This document shows, piece by piece, positions 42,715 through 53,949 of a stretch of 64,000 nt of DNA (position 1 is its first letter; every line of letters starts with the position of its first letter). The translations under genes and the position numbers were made by a program. Under the pieces are notes generated by a model. It had not been told where the DNA came from and did not search any database. It saw nothing but the letters and a program-made list of their open reading frames with translations. The stretch is taken from NCBI GenBank assembly GCA_035295165.1, contig DATGJN010000049.1:1-64000 (forward strand), written 5' to 3'. The stretch comes from a bacterium (GTDB lineage: Bacteria > Sysuimicrobiota > Sysuimicrobiia > Sysuimicrobiales > Segetimicrobiaceae).

Positions 42715-43121
42715 CAACCGCGTGACAGGGACGACGGCGCGCGGGCCGTCGGCGCGGTGTCCGCAGTGGGCCGGCGGCGTTCCGCGCGCCACCGCGTGAG
42801 ACGGCGGACGTAGCGGGCGAGCGTCTCAGCGTCGGCCGGCGGAAGGGTCCCGAGGCGCCAGTTGATCTCGCGGACGAGCTCCCCGGACGTCATGTCGGGC
42901 AGAGCCGACGGCGGGCCGAGTGCCGGCCGCGCGCCGTCCGGACCGATCGTCCGCTCATGACGCAGCCGTTCCATCATCGCGAGCACGCGGCGCTTGGCGT
43001 GCCGGGGCAAGAGATATGCGGTGATCTTGATGAATTCGCGATCTTGGAGCAGCGCGCGGACGTTCACGACCCGCCGCGCCGCCTCTTTCGGGTGCCGTCG
43101 TGCGTGTGGTCCGCTTCCCAC
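42714..43121 (-). CDS. Hypothetical protein coupled to glycosyltransferase
   Basis: A frame of up to 135 residues. The confident part begins near RALLQDREFIKITAYLLPRH and continues with RRVLAMMERLRHERTIG and ELVREINWRLGTLPPADAET, which looks like a basic, helical small protein; the first 20 residues may be non-coding, with GTG starts at 43070 or 43061 possible. No family recognised. It overlaps the GT4 gene start, so it belongs to the gpgS operon. Confidence 0.55.
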   Translation of the reverse strand: MGSGPHARRHPKEAARRVVNVRALLQDREFIKITAYLLPRHAKRRVLAMMERLRHERTIGPDGARPALGPPSALPDMTSGELVREINWRLGTLPPADAETLARYVRRLTRWRAERRRPTADTAPTARAPSSLSRG

Positions 43122-43297
43122 CGGGGTGCTCCTCCCGGCCGTGCGGGGCCCGGCCGCGGCCTTGAGGTTCCCGCCCCCGTGGTTCGGGTTCGCCGCGGGG
43201 ACTCCCTGCGGCTCCGCCGTTCGCCGGGAGCGCCGCCCACAACCCCCGGGCTTCGACGGATGAGGAACGCCGGGGAGACCGGCGAATACTTTCGGGC

Positions 43298-44359
43298 ATG
43301 GTGGCCCTCGACGACGTTTCCGCCTTTCGTGCCTGCGATCCGTCCGGCATGCTCAAGACCGTGCTGGCGTTTCCGGCGCAACTCCTCGAGTCGTGGGAAC
43401 GTGCCGTCGCGGCGCCGATCGCGCGACCGGCCGTGGCGCCTGCGCACATCGTCGCGCTGGGCATGGGCGGGTCTGCGATCGCGGCGGATCTGGTGGCCGC
43501 GTACCTCGCTCCGCGCCTCAGCCTTCCGCTGGTCACCGTGCGCGACACCCGCGTGCCGGCCTACGTGGGCCGGGCGTCGGCGGTGATTGCCACGAGCTAC
43601 TCTGGCGAGACCGAGGAAACACTCGCCGCCGCGGAGATGGCGGTCCGAGCTGGCGCGCACGTCGTTGTGATCACCTCTGGAGGGCGGCTCGCGACGCTGG
43701 CCGCCGGAGGGACGGTGCTGCGGGTCCGCGGCGGCCTGCAGCCCCGCGCGGCGCTTGCGCACCTGTTCGCCCCGACGCTCGCGGTCCTCGAGAAATGGGG
43801 GCTGGCCGGGCCGTGCGGCGCAGACGTGGACGAGGCCGTCGGCGTACTGGGCGCGATCGCGACCGAGGCAGGGCCGGATGTCCCGACGTCGCGCAATCCC
43901 GCGAAGCAGCTCGCCGAGGCGCTGCAGGGCGTGATTCCCGCCGTGTATGCCGGCACGCCGGAACTCGCACCGGTCGCCCGTCGCTGGAAGACGCAGTTCA
44001 ACGAGAACAGCAAAACGCTGGCCACCTGGGACGTGTTTCCCGAGTTGACCCACAACGAGGTGGTCGGGTGGGGCGCGCCCCGGGACCTGGTTAGCCGGGC
44101 TGCGGCGGTCATCCTGCTCGGCGGGGACGAGGACGAGCGGGCCGTGCGGCGCATCCAGGTCGCCCGCGAAGCGGCGTTGCAGGGTGCCGCAGGCGTGCAT
44201 GAGGTGCGTGGACGCGGCGCCGGCCGCCTCTCGCGGATGCTGTCCCTCGTGTTTCTTGGCGATCTCGCGAGCGTGTATCTGGCCTATCTGCGCGGGGTGG
44301 ATCCCACCCCGGTCGGAGCGATCGACCGCGTCAAGCAGGGGATGCGCGCCACCTCGTAG
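43298..44359 (+). CDS. Bifunctional phosphoglucose/phosphomannose isomerase
   Basis: A 353-residue two-SIS-domain sugar isomerase (PF10432 type): HIVALGMGGSAIAADLVAAY, AVIATSYSGETEETLAAAEM with the Ser/Thr phosphate-binding cluster, and in the second half FNENSKTLATWDVFPELTHN, where the Glu and His are catalytic. It converts fructose 6-phosphate to glucose 6-phosphate and mannose 6-phosphate, feeding glycogen and glycan synthesis on both sides. ATG 43298 is divergent from the gpgS operon (176 bases to 43121). Confidence 0.9.
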   Translation: MVALDDVSAFRACDPSGMLKTVLAFPAQLLESWERAVAAPIARPAVAPAHIVALGMGGSAIAADLVAAYLAPRLSLPLVTVRDTRVPAYVGRASAVIATSYSGETEETLAAAEMAVRAGAHVVVITSGGRLATLAAGGTVLRVRGGLQPRAALAHLFAPTLAVLEKWGLAGPCGADVDEAVGVLGAIATEAGPDVPTSRNPAKQLAEALQGVIPAVYAGTPELAPVARRWKTQFNENSKTLATWDVFPELTHNEVVGWGAPRDLVSRAAAVILLGGDEDERAVRRIQVAREAALQGAAGVHEVRGRGAGRLSRMLSLVFLGDLASVYLAYLRGVDPTPVGAIDRVKQGMRATS

Positions 44360-44460
44360 TCCCCGGCAGGGAGGCGGGTCGGGGACGTCGTACTGAGCCC
44401 AAGACGGCGGAAACTCACTGGGCGCGGCTCGCCGCGCAGAGACTGGTCCGCCGTTCGGGG

Positions 44461-45570
<1,110 letters not shown>

Positions 45571-45588
45571 GCGCCGACCCGATCGCGA

Positions 45589-45628
45589 AATGACGACGGG
45601 GGCCTCGTTCGGGGCCCCCGTCGTCATT
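45589..45628. terminator. Bidirectional hairpin terminator
   Basis: A perfect 16-bp stem (45589-45604 with 45613-45628) with an 8-base loop stands between the convergent ABC ATPase and SPFH genes. There is no long T-run, as is common in GC-rich genomes. Confidence 0.8.
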
Positions 45629-45644
45629 CGGTGAAGCCAGCCCG

Positions 45645-46508
45645 CTACGGCGTGCGCGGCGTGCCGGTCCGTCCCGCGCCGTCGATGAACGGCTGCAGCA
45701 GCTTCGTGAACTCCATCGGAAACACGAACTTCGTCGCGGGGCTCGCCCCGAGTGCCTTGAGCGCCTCCAGGTACTGCAGGCTCATCGTGTTCGTGTCGAC
45801 GCCCTTGGCGACGGCGAAGATCCTGTCGAGCGCAAGCGAGAACCCCTCCGCGCGAAGGATCGCCGCCTGGCGGTCTCCCTCCGCCTTCAGGATCGCGGCC
45901 TGCTTCTCGCCCTCCGCGATCGTGATCGCCGCCTGCTTCTTGCCGTCCGCCTCCGTGACCAGGGCCCGCCGGCTGCGTTCCGCCGACATCTGGCGCGTCA
46001 TCGCCTCCTGGACGTCCCTCGGCGGCGTGATCTCCCGGATCTCGACGGTGGTTACCTTGACGCCCCAGCGCTCCGTGACCTCGTCGAGCTTCGCGCGCAG
46101 GATCTGGTTGATCTGGTCGCGCTTGGCGAGCACCTCATCGAGGCTGATGTCACCGATGACCGCCCGGAGCCCGGTGGTGGCGATCCCCTGCGCGGCGCCG
46201 GCGAAGTTCCCCACCTGGATCACGCTGAGCGACGGGTCCAGGACCTTCCAGTAGATCAGGAAGTCGATCGAGATCGGGGCGTTGTCCTTCGTGATGCACG
46301 TCTGCGCCGGGATCTCAAGGAACACCTCGCGCAGGTCCACCCAGACCGCCTTGTCGACCAGGGGGATCAAGTACACGAGCCCCGGGCCCTTCTGACCCAC
46401 GCTGCGTCCCAAACGGAACACGACGAGGCGCTGGTACTCTCGGACGATCTTGATCCCGTTCCACCACAGCAGCGCCGCGACGATCACCACCGCGACCAAG
46501 AAACTCAT
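45645..46508 (-). CDS. SPFH/band 7 membrane protein (slipin type)
   Basis: A 287-residue protein with one N-terminal membrane segment (FLVAVVIVAALLWWNGIKIV), the band-7 start (REYQRLVVFRLGRSVGQKGP, LVYLIPLVDKAVWVDLREVF) and a long Ala/Glu/Lys/Gln coiled coil (AERSRRALVTEADGKKQAAI). It resembles bacterial stomatin/slipin proteins that form membrane scaffolds and often work with a NfeD-type protease, which is not seen nearby. ATG 46508 is chosen because homology begins there. Confidence 0.92.
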   Translation of the reverse strand: MSFLVAVVIVAALLWWNGIKIVREYQRLVVFRLGRSVGQKGPGLVYLIPLVDKAVWVDLREVFLEIPAQTCITKDNAPISIDFLIYWKVLDPSLSVIQVGNFAGAAQGIATTGLRAVIGDISLDEVLAKRDQINQILRAKLDEVTERWGVKVTTVEIREITPPRDVQEAMTRQMSAERSRRALVTEADGKKQAAITIAEGEKQAAILKAEGDRQAAILRAEGFSLALDRIFAVAKGVDTNTMSLQYLEALKALGASPATKFVFPMEFTKLLQPFIDGAGRTGTPRTP

Positions 46509-46668
46509 CTGGGTCTCCCCCTCTCGCGTCTCGGGTCCCGTTCGCGCCGCAATCGTACGCTCCCTGCCGCGGCGGGAGGGGTCGCGCACGGCGGCGAATC
46601 ACCCGGCGGGGGCGCGGATGTCGGCGTCGGGACTCTGGCGTCCGGTGGGGACGCGGGCGAGGTGGACG

Positions 46669-47862
46669 ATGCGGTGGACGATCAGCGAGGATGAGTTTCG
46701 CGGCCGCCAGGTACGGGTGCGCGAGGCGTTGGCGCGCCGCGGCCTCGGGGGGTTGTGCTTGTTCAGCCCGACCCAGGTGTTCTATCTGACCGGGTTCGCG
46801 TTCATTCAAACCGAGCGGCCGATCGGCTTCGCGTTTCCCCGCGAGGGGCGGAGCGTCCTGTTCGTGCCGCAGCTCGAGGCGGAGCACTCGCGACTCCACG
46901 CGCTCGTGGACCAAGTCGAGGCGTACCCCGAATACCCGGGGCGCACCCATCCGATGAAGCGCTTCGCCGAGATCTGTCGCGAGCTCGGGTTGGGGAGCGG
47001 TCGCGTCGGGGTCGACGGGGACGGGTACGGCGGCGGATACGGCTACCGCGGCCCCGCGTTGAGCGAGCTTCTCGCGGACGCCAAGATCGTCCCCTCGCGC
47101 GACCTGATCGAGGAGATGATCGCGGTGAAGTCGCCGGAAGAAGTGACGTTGATCCGCGAGAGCGCGAAATGGGGGAATCTCGCGCACACGCTGCTGCAGC
47201 AGTACACGCGTCCGGGCCTCACCGAAACCGAGGTGAGCGGGCGTGCGTCGTTCGACGCCACGCAGGCGATGATCCGCACGCTCGGCCCGTCCTACCGGCC
47301 GCTGTCCTGGTTACGCGCGGGCGCGTACGCTGGGTACCGGGGTCAGATCGGCAAGGATTCGGCGCTGCCGCACTCGCTGACGACCAACGCGGTGTTCCGG
47401 GCCGGCGACGTCCTCGTCACAGGCGCCGCGTCCGGCGTCGGGGGATACGGCAGCGAGTTGGAGCGGACGATGATCATCGGCAAACCCGACGACCGCCAAC
47501 GGCGTTACTTCGACCTGATGGTGGGGGCCCAGCAGGCGGCGTTCGACGCGATCCGCCCCGGTGCCAAGTGCTCGGACGTGGACCATGCGGTAATGGCGTT
47601 CTTCGAACAGCACGACCTCATGTCGTGCTGGCGGCACCACACCGGCCACGCGCTCGGTATGGGGATTCATGAGGGACCGTTCTTCGACGTCGGCGACCAC
47701 ACGCCGATGGTACCGGGAATGGTGTTCAGCGTCGAGCCCGGCATCTACATTCCCGGCTACGCCGGGTTCCGACACTCCGACACGGTGTTGGTCACCGAGG
47801 ATGGGATGGAGATGATCACGTACTACCCGCGGATGTTGGAGGACCTGGTCATCGACGCCTGA
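46669..47862 (+). CDS. M24-fold (aminopeptidase P/creatinase-like) protein with altered metal ligands
   Basis: A 397-residue pita-bread-fold protein with the creatinase N-terminal domain (LGGLCLFSPTQVFYLTGFAF) and the M24 domain from about residue 140. Of the five metal ligands of aminopeptidase P, the His (TGHALGMGIHEGP) and first Glu (MVFSVEPGIYIPG) are kept, but the first Asp is missing in GDVLVTGAASGVGGYGSELE, the second is Glu (SELERT), and the last Glu is Ser (GFRHSDTVLVTEDG). It is therefore perhaps a metal-independent hydrolase like creatinase, not a classical Xaa-Pro peptidase. ATG 46669 follows GAGGTGG directly. Confidence 0.82.
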   Translation: MRWTISEDEFRGRQVRVREALARRGLGGLCLFSPTQVFYLTGFAFIQTERPIGFAFPREGRSVLFVPQLEAEHSRLHALVDQVEAYPEYPGRTHPMKRFAEICRELGLGSGRVGVDGDGYGGGYGYRGPALSELLADAKIVPSRDLIEEMIAVKSPEEVTLIRESAKWGNLAHTLLQQYTRPGLTETEVSGRASFDATQAMIRTLGPSYRPLSWLRAGAYAGYRGQIGKDSALPHSLTTNAVFRAGDVLVTGAASGVGGYGSELERTMIIGKPDDRQRRYFDLMVGAQQAAFDAIRPGAKCSDVDHAVMAFFEQHDLMSCWRHHTGHALGMGIHEGPFFDVGDHTPMVPGMVFSVEPGIYIPGYAGFRHSDTVLVTEDGMEMITYYPRMLEDLVIDA

Positions 47863-47898
47863 ACGTGGCGGGCTGCGCGCCCGTCCTACGACGGAACA

Positions 47899-47935
47899 AG
47901 GGGCCCCGCGCCGGTCGAGCCGGCGCGGGGCCCCT
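47899..47935 (+). terminator. Hairpin terminator after the M24-fold gene
   Basis: A perfect 16-bp GC-rich stem (47899-47914 with 47920-47935) with a TCGAG loop, 37 bases after the stop codon. Confidence 0.8.
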
Positions 47936-48050
47936 GCCCGTCCCCCGGGCCCGCGTTCGTGGCAGCGCTGTGACCGTGCGGTGACGCGCGCGTGAACGGC
48001 GCCCCCCATGCTGTGGGGTGAGGCGGAACCATCTTGGGGAGGTGACAGGA

Positions 48051-48599
48051 TTGCGGACGAGCGTACGTGCGACGGCGGTGCTGCTGGCCGGCGCTCTCGC
48101 CGTGGTCGGCTTGGCCGCGGCGGGCTTCGCGGCGGGGTATACGGTCGATACGGCGATGGTGACGGTCGGGGGCGCGCAGAAGAAGGTGCTGACGGATGCG
48201 AACGGGATGACCCTGTACTACTTCTCGGCGGACACTCCGACCCAGAGCGCCTGCACGGGCGGATGCGCGGCGTCCTGGCCGGCGGTGGTGAGCACGGCGG
48301 CCCCGACGTCCGAGACGCAGCTGCCCGGAAAACTCTCGCTCGCGCACACGGCGAACGGCTCTCAGGTCGCGTACAACGGTCATCTTCTGTACCGGTACGC
48401 CGCTGACACGGCGCCCGGCCAGGCGAACGGCCAGGGTATCGCCGGCAAGTGGTGGGTGGCCGGCCTCGACCTCAAGCCGCTTGCGGTTACGCCCAGCGTG
48501 CCGTCTGGCGGCTACGGGGGATACGGCGGCGGGGGCGGCGGGATGGGCGGTGGCGGCATGGGCGGCGGGAGCAACAGCGGCGGGGGCTCGCACTACTAG
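48051..48599 (+). CDS. Exported COG4315-type protein with repeated Y-x-(FWY)-x-x-D motif
   Basis: A 182-residue exported protein: signal/anchor AVLLAGALAVVGLAAAGFAA, then two COG4315-type repeats, NGMTLYYFSADTPTQSACTG with a CxxxCAASWPA element and NGHLLYRYAADTAPGQANGQ, and a Gly-rich tail. The family is common in Gram-positives and Proteobacteria as a lipoprotein or surface protein of unknown role; here no lipobox cysteine is seen at the signal end. TTG 48051 has GGGAGGTG 8 bases upstream; GTG 48042 or 48018 are alternatives. Confidence 0.78.
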   Translation: MRTSVRATAVLLAGALAVVGLAAAGFAAGYTVDTAMVTVGGAQKKVLTDANGMTLYYFSADTPTQSACTGGCAASWPAVVSTAAPTSETQLPGKLSLAHTANGSQVAYNGHLLYRYAADTAPGQANGQGIAGKWWVAGLDLKPLAVTPSVPSGGYGGYGGGGGGMGGGGMGGGSNSGGGSHY

Positions 48600-48649
48600 G
48601 CGGGCGTCAGGTAGCGCCGCGCGTCCGCGTGCGCGCTGGCGGCGAGATC

Positions 48650-48689
48650 GACGGACCGGCGGCGGGCGCGTTTGCGCCGCCGGTCCGTC
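48650..48689. terminator. Bidirectional hairpin terminator
   Basis: A perfect 15-bp stem (48650-48664 with 48675-48689) with a 10-base loop, followed by TTC, lies between the convergent COG4315 gene and accC. Confidence 0.78.
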
Positions 48690-48710
48690 TTCCCGCTCCC
48701 GGTTCCGCGA

Positions 48711-50069
48711 TCAGGCCGGCCGGAGGCCGCCGAGGTCGACGCGCCGCTGAACGAAGTTGACGTACACCTCGCCCTTGCGGAAGAACGCGTTGTCGAGAAT
48801 CTCGAGGTGAAGCGGGATCGTCGTTTGGACCCCGCCGATCTCGAACTCGCGGAGCGCACGCTGCATGCGCGCGATCGCCTCGTCCCGATCCCGCCCCCAC
48901 GCGACCACCTTGGCGATCAGCGAATCGTAGTTCGGCGGGATCGTGTAGCCTGCGAACGCGTGCGTGTCGACGCGGATGCCGGGTCCACCGGGCGGCACAA
49001 ATGCGGTGATCTGGCCCGGGGAGGGGAGGAAGTCCCGAGATGGATCCTCGGCGTTCACGCGGCATTCGATTGCATGGCCGCGCGACTCGACCTCCCGGGG
49101 CAGCGACAGCCGCTCGCCCGCCGCGATCCTGATCTGCTCCTTGACCAGATCGATGCTCGTCACCATCTCGGTGACCGGGTGCTCGACCTGGATCCGCGTG
49201 TTCATCTCGATGAAGTAGAGATGGCTGGTGCCCTCGACGAGGAACTCCACCGTGCCGGCGTTGACGTACCCGACCACCTCCGCGGCGCGGACGGCGGCCC
49301 GCAGCAGCGCCCGGCGAAGCCGCGCGGTCAGTCCGACGGCGGGGGATTCCTCGAGCAGTTTCTGGTGGCGGCGCTGAACCGAGCAGTCACGTTCGCCGAC
49401 CGCGATGACCGTTCCGCGGCCGTCGGCGAGGACCTGAACCTCGATGTGCCGCGGTTGCTCCAGGTACTTCTCGATGTAGACTTCGCCGTTTCCGAATGCG
49501 GCCTCGGCTTCCTGCTGCGCCGCGGTGAACGCGCGCCTGAGATCGGCGGCCGACTGGACGACGCGCATGCCGCGCCCGCCGCCGCCGGCGGCCGCTTTGA
49601 TGATGAGCGGGTAGCCGGCGCCCCGCGCGGCGGCGAGCGCCGCGGCCTCGTCGCGGATCGGCCCCGGGCTCCCGGGGATGACGGGGATGCCGGCCTTACG
49701 CATGATCTGCCGCGCCGCCGCCTTGTCGCCCATCTTGTGGATCGCCGCTGGCGGCGGGCCGATGAACGTGATCTTGCAATCCTGGCAGATCTCCGCGAAG
49801 TGTGGGTTCTCCGCAAGGAAGCCGTACCCGGGGTGGATCGCGTCCACACCGAGCAGCTCCGCGGTGGCCATGATGTTCGGGATGTTGAGATAGCTGTCCC
49901 GCGACGGAGGCGGACCGATGCAGAACGCCTCATCCGCCAACCGCACATGCAGCGCATCGCGGTCGGCCTCGGAGTACACGGCGGCCGTCCGGATGCCGAG
50001 TTCGCGGCACGCGCGGATCACGCGCACGGCGATCTCGCCACGGTTGGCAATCAGGATTTTGTTGAACAT
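48711..50069 (-). CDS. accC: Acetyl-CoA carboxylase, biotin carboxylase subunit
   Basis: A 452-residue ATP-grasp enzyme that carboxylates biotin on AccB. Family marks: [20 protein letters not shown], the glycine-rich ATP lid [15 protein letters not shown], the biotin/bicarbonate site [14 protein letters not shown], and the C-terminal [23 protein letters not shown] 50069 lies 9 bases after the accB stop. It is the last gene of accD-accA-accB-accC, the complete first step of fatty-acid synthesis. Confidence 0.96.
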   Translation of the reverse strand: MFNKILIANRGEIAVRVIRACRELGIRTAAVYSEADRDALHVRLADEAFCIGPPPSRDSYLNIPNIMATAELLGVDAIHPGYGFLAENPHFAEICQDCKITFIGPPPAAIHKMGDKAAARQIMRKAGIPVIPGSPGPIRDEAAALAAARGAGYPLIIKAAAGGGGRGMRVVQSAADLRRAFTAAQQEAEAAFGNGEVYIEKYLEQPRHIEVQVLADGRGTVIAVGERDCSVQRRHQKLLEESPAVGLTARLRRALLRAAVRAAEVVGYVNAGTVEFLVEGTSHLYFIEMNTRIQVEHPVTEMVTSIDLVKEQIRIAAGERLSLPREVESRGHAIECRVNAEDPSRDFLPSPGQITAFVPPGGPGIRVDTHAFAGYTIPPNYDSLIAKVVAWGRDRDEAIARMQRALREFEIGGVQTTIPLHLEILDNAFFRKGEVYVNFVQRRVDLGGLRPA

Positions 50070-50077
50070 GCGGGCGG

Positions 50078-50566
50078 CTACGCGACCGGGGATGGGTCGA
50101 GAAGGAACAGCGGTTGTCCGTATTCGACCGGGGCGCCGTTTTCCACCAGGACGCGAACGACACGGCCGGCGATTTCGCTCGGGATCTCGTTGAACAGCTT
50201 CATCGCTTCCAGGATGCAAACGGTCTGTCCCGGTTCGATCGCGTCGCCTTCCTGCACGAACGGCGCGGCATCCGGCTTCGGGGCGCGGTAGAACGTACCG
50301 ACCATCGGCGCGACGATCGGCGCGTAGCGTTTCTCTGCGGTCGGCGTGCGACCTTCCTCTGTATGGGCGTCCGTCCCCGCGCGCGGCGTCGCGGCCGACG
50401 AGCCGGCCGTCACCAACATGACCGGTGCCGCCCCTTGGTCGTGCGCCTTCTTGATCCGGACCTTGACGTGCGCGCCCTCGACTTCGAGTTCCGCGATGTT
50501 CGCCTCGGCCGCCAGCCGGATGAGCGCCCGGATCTCCTCGAGGTCAAACCGCTGGTGCTCGCTCAT
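50078..50566 (-). CDS. accB: Acetyl-CoA carboxylase, biotin carboxyl carrier protein
   Basis: A 162-residue carrier: N-terminal helix ([20 protein letters not shown]), a Pro/Ala/Thr linker, and the biotinyl domain with the biotinylated lysine in [13 protein letters not shown] near residue 122 and the thumb loop [15 protein letters not shown]. It shuttles carboxybiotin between AccC and AccA/D. Its ATG overlaps the accA stop (ATGA). Confidence 0.96.
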   Translation of the reverse strand: MSEHQRFDLEEIRALIRLAAEANIAELEVEGAHVKVRIKKAHDQGAAPVMLVTAGSSAATPRAGTDAHTEEGRTPTAEKRYAPIVAPMVGTFYRAPKPDAAPFVQEGDAIEPGQTVCILEAMKLFNEIPSEIAGRVVRVLVENGAPVEYGQPLFLLDPSPVA

Positions 50567-51612
50567 TCCGTCTGCCCCCCCGCGTCGTGGTTCGCCGCAG
50601 CGCCCGGGTTTGCAGCATCGCGCACGTGTCCGATGCGGCGGTACCGCTGATACCTGGCCGCAACGAGCGATTCCTCCGAGCGTCCATGCTGGGCCGCGAG
50701 ATGCCGGCGCACCGCCTGGGCGACCGCGACGACGGCCTCCTCCCGATGTCGGTGGGCGCCCCCTGGCGGTTCGGGGATGATCTCATCGACGATCCCGAAG
50801 CCGGCGAGGTCGCGCGCCGTGAGGCGCAGGGCGTCCGCCGCGTCGCGTGCGCGCGACGCGTCCCGCCACAGGATCGCGGCGCAGCCTTCGGGTGAGATTA
50901 CGGAGTACACCGCATGTTCCATCATGAGCAGGACGTCGCAGACACCGACCGCGAGCGCACCGCCGCTCCCGCCTTCGCCCGTGATGACGGTGACGATCGG
51001 CGTGCGCAGATGCGCCATCTCGAGCAGAGACCGCGCGATCGCCTCGCTTTGGCCGCGTTCCTCCGCTTCCTTGCCCGGGAACGCGCCGGCGGTATCGATC
51101 AGCGTGACGACGGGGATCCGCAGCTTTTCCGCGAGCCTCATCACACGCACTGCCTTGCGGTAGCCTTCGGGGTTTGGCATCCCGAACCGGCGCAAGATGT
51201 TCTCGCGCGTGTCGCGCCCTTTGGCATGACCGATAATCGCGGCGGGCCGCCCGTCGATCATGCCGAGCCCGACCACGACCGCCGGATCGTCGCCGAACGA
51301 GCGATCGCCGTGCAACTCGACGAACTCCGAGGTCAGGCCCTCGATGTAGTCGCCGATTCTGGGGCGTTCCGGGTGCCGCGCGAGCTGGACCGTCTGCCAG
51401 GCGGTGGGGTGCCGCGCGATCTCTTCGCGCAACCGCTCCGCCTTTGCTTCGAGCGCCGAGATTTGCTCGCCCAGATCCATTCGCTGGGCCGTGGTGATGC
51501 GCCGGAGGGCGCCGATCTCCCGCTCCACGTCCGCGAGGTCCCGCTCCAGCGCTTCCGGCGGAACGGCGTCCCCGGCGCCCGGGCCGGCGAGGTCAGGCGG
51601 TCGGTGGCTCAT
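50563..51612 (-). CDS. accA: Acetyl-CoA carboxylase carboxyltransferase, alpha subunit
   Basis: A 349-residue crotonase-fold subunit that with AccD moves the carboxyl group from biotin to acetyl-CoA. It shows a coiled N-terminus ([20 protein letters not shown]), [40 protein letters not shown] and [20 protein letters not shown], all diagnostic. ATG 51612 lies inside the end of accD (20-base overlap), so the subunits are translationally coupled. Confidence 0.95.
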   Translation of the reverse strand: MSHRPPDLAGPGAGDAVPPEALERDLADVEREIGALRRITTAQRMDLGEQISALEAKAERLREEIARHPTAWQTVQLARHPERPRIGDYIEGLTSEFVELHGDRSFGDDPAVVVGLGMIDGRPAAIIGHAKGRDTRENILRRFGMPNPEGYRKAVRVMRLAEKLRIPVVTLIDTAGAFPGKEAEERGQSEAIARSLLEMAHLRTPIVTVITGEGGSGGALAVGVCDVLLMMEHAVYSVISPEGCAAILWRDASRARDAADALRLTARDLAGFGIVDEIIPEPPGGAHRHREEAVVAVAQAVRRHLAAQHGRSEESLVAARYQRYRRIGHVRDAANPGAAANHDAGGQTE

Positions 51613-52513
51613 CCGCGGCGGCAGCCTGATCGACCGCCCATCCCTGCGCACTCGCCCCGACCATCGCTGGGTCCAACGGTGCGTTCGTCAACCTGAGGAG
51701 GCGCGCGAGCGCGGCCCGCAGCTCGCCCCTCGACACAATCGCGTCGAGGAACCCGTGTTCGAGCAGGAACTCGGCGGTCTGGAATCCTTCCGGCAGCTTT
51801 TGCCTGATCGTCTGCTCGATGACCCGAGGGCCCGCAAAGCCGATCAACGCGCCCGGCTCGGCGACGATCACGTCGCCCTGGAACGCGAAGCTCGCGGCGA
51901 CGCCGCCGGTCGTCGGATCGCACAACACCGTGACGAATGCGACGCCCGCGTCCGCGAGTCGGGCTAACGCCACGCTGGTCTTCGCCATTTGCAGCAGCGA
52001 CAGCGTGCCTTCTTGCATGCGCGCGCCGCCCGAGGCCACAAACAGGACGAACGGCCACCGGTGGTCGTGCGCACGCTCCGCGGCGCGGGCGATCTTCTCG
52101 CCGACAACGGAGCCCAAGCTGCCTCCCATGAACCCGAACTCCATCGCGCCGACCACCGTCCGCGCGCCTTCGATCGCACCGGTTCCCGTGAGGATTGCTT
52201 CCGCCTGGCCGGTCTTCCGACGATATTCTTCGACCCGCTCGGGGTAGGGCTTCTCGTCGACGAAGCCCAACGGGTCCCCGGGTACCAGCTCCGCGTCGGT
52301 CTCGATGAACGAGCCGCGGTCGAGCACGAGGGCCAGCCGGTCTACCGCCGAAAGGCGATGGTGAAAGCCGCACCGCGGGCAGACGCGCAGGTTGCGCTCC
52401 AACTCCTTCCGATAGACAAGGTTGGCGCAGCGGGGGCATTTGATCCACAGCCCTGCCGGCATGTCGCGCCGTTCGGACGCGGCGTGCTTGGGTCGACTGA
52501 GCCAGTCTAGCAA
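51593..52513 (-). CDS. accD: Acetyl-CoA carboxylase carboxyltransferase, beta subunit
   Basis: A 306-residue subunit with the N-terminal four-cysteine zinc ribbon (KCPRC at about 25-29 and [11 protein letters not shown] at about 44-54), which binds RNA and substrate in E. coli, and the crotonase core ([60 protein letters not shown]). It is the first gene of the acc operon; the likely -10 TATAAT is at 52582-52587. Confidence 0.96.
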   Translation of the reverse strand: MLDWLSRPKHAASERRDMPAGLWIKCPRCANLVYRKELERNLRVCPRCGFHHRLSAVDRLALVLDRGSFIETDAELVPGDPLGFVDEKPYPERVEEYRRKTGQAEAILTGTGAIEGARTVVGAMEFGFMGGSLGSVVGEKIARAAERAHDHRWPFVLFVASGGARMQEGTLSLLQMAKTSVALARLADAGVAFVTVLCDPTTGGVAASFAFQGDVIVAEPGALIGFAGPRVIEQTIRQKLPEGFQTAEFLLEHGFLDAIVSRGELRAALARLLRLTNAPLDPAMVGASAQGWAVDQAAAADEPPTA

Positions 52514-52581
52514 CGCAGGGACCGCGTCAGCGGACGCGTCATGGGATGAGCAATCACATGAGGGTGTCTCAAGGCCACTCG

Positions 52582-52587
52582 ATTATA
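52582..52587 (-). promoter_or_regulatory. Likely -10 box of the acc operon
   Basis: TATAAT on the minus strand about 70 bases before the accD start. It is not paired with a clear -35 box. Confidence 0.5.
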
Positions 52588-52638
52588 CCGCACGCCCCCT
52601 CAGCCGAGCAAACGCGCCCGGCCGCGCAACAACGGGGG

Positions 52639-52647
52639 TGTTATAAT
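52639..52647 (+). promoter_or_regulatory. Extended -10 promoter of the HtrA gene
   Basis: TGT-TATAAT, a consensus extended -10, about 37 bases before the HtrA start; no -35 box is seen. It is back-to-back with the acc promoter. Confidence 0.65.
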
Positions 52648-52683
52648 TGGGAGGCATCGAACGTGCAGGGAGGGATCGTGGCG

Positions 52684-53904
52684 ATGGCGATGCAGCCCCC
52701 CGGTCCGCGCGAACGTGGCGGTCCGGCGTACTCAACCGCGGTGGCGCTGGTTCTTGCCGCGGTGGTTGCGGGAGCCCTGTTGGGGGGCGTGGTGCTGCCC
52801 GACTACCTGAACGTGCATCCGCTGTTTTCGTCCCCGGTGGCCCCAGCGCCGGCGCCCACGCCGCCGACACCGCCGGCGACACCCGGCCCGTCGGCTTCGG
52901 CCCCAGCGCTCACGCCCGCCGTGCCGATCGTGCCGGTGCAGCCACCGACGCGCGGATCGACGCTGACGCCGGATGAGTCCGTAGTGATCAACGTCGTCAA
53001 GCTGGTCCGGCCCTCGGTCGTCAACATCAACACCGAATCGCAGGTTCAGACGATGTTCGGCGTGTTCCCGTCGCAGGGCGCCGGTTCTGGCGTGATCGTG
53101 CGCGCGAACGGGTACATCCTCACGAACAACCACGTCGTGCAGGGCGCGGCAACGATCAAGGTCACGCTGGCCGGCGGGAAGACGCTCACCGGCAAGATCG
53201 TGGGAACGGACCCGTTCGCCGATCTCGCCGTGATCAAGGTGGATGCTCCGGAACCGCTCCCCGCCGCGGCGCTCGGCACGAGCGGCGCGCTCCAGGTCGG
53301 CCAGCTCGCGATCGCGATCGGCAACCCGTTCGGCCTCGGCAGCACCGTCACCACCGGCGTGGTCAGCGCTCTTAACCGCAACATTCAGCTTCCCAACCTG
53401 ATCGTGGAGAACCTGATCCAAACCTCGGCGCAGATCAACCCGGGGAACAGCGGCGGGGCGCTCGTGGACAGCGGAGGCCGGGTGATCGGGATCAACACCG
53501 CGATCATCCCCAACGCGCAGGGGATCGGGTTCGCGATCCCGAGCGACGTGGCCCGGGTCGAGATGGAGCAGCTGATCGCGCAGGGCCGCATTATCCGCCC
53601 CTGGGTGGGCGTGGACTACGGGGGCGAAGTCGACGAGCAGATGTCGAAGGCGTACAACCTCGGCGCGGATCACGGCGTCGTTGTGCGCAATGTCGAGCCG
53701 TCGTCGCCCGCGGCGAAGGCCGGCGTGCAGGCCGGGGATATCATCACCGCGGTCGACGGCAGTCCGATCGCGAGCTGGAACGACTTTGTGCGGGAGATCG
53801 TCACCAAGAAGATCGGCGGCACGGTCACGCTCACGGTGGTGCGCGACCACGCCGCGCGGAAGATTCCCGTGGGCCTGACCGAGCGGCCTGCCGAACCTCG
53901 CTAG
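52684..53904 (+). CDS. HtrA/DegP-type serine protease with PDZ domain
   Basis: A 406-residue membrane-anchored protease for folding stress outside the cell membrane. It has one N-terminal span ([20 protein letters not shown]), a Pro/Ala-rich spacer, a trypsin-like domain with His in [15 protein letters not shown], Asp in [12 protein letters not shown] and Ser in [16 protein letters not shown], and one PDZ domain ([20 protein letters not shown]). GGGAGGG precedes two possible starts; ATG 52684 has the better spacing than GTG 52678. Confidence 0.95.
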   Translation: MAMQPPGPRERGGPAYSTAVALVLAAVVAGALLGGVVLPDYLNVHPLFSSPVAPAPAPTPPTPPATPGPSASAPALTPAVPIVPVQPPTRGSTLTPDESVVINVVKLVRPSVVNINTESQVQTMFGVFPSQGAGSGVIVRANGYILTNNHVVQGAATIKVTLAGGKTLTGKIVGTDPFADLAVIKVDAPEPLPAAALGTSGALQVGQLAIAIGNPFGLGSTVTTGVVSALNRNIQLPNLIVENLIQTSAQINPGNSGGALVDSGGRVIGINTAIIPNAQGIGFAIPSDVARVEMEQLIAQGRIIRPWVGVDYGGEVDEQMSKAYNLGADHGVVVRNVEPSSPAAKAGVQAGDIITAVDGSPIASWNDFVREIVTKKIGGTVTLTVVRDHAARKIPVGLTERPAEPR

Positions 53905-53949
53905 GGCCTCGAGCCGGGAGCAGACCCCGCGGCCGGGAAGGGAGGGGCG

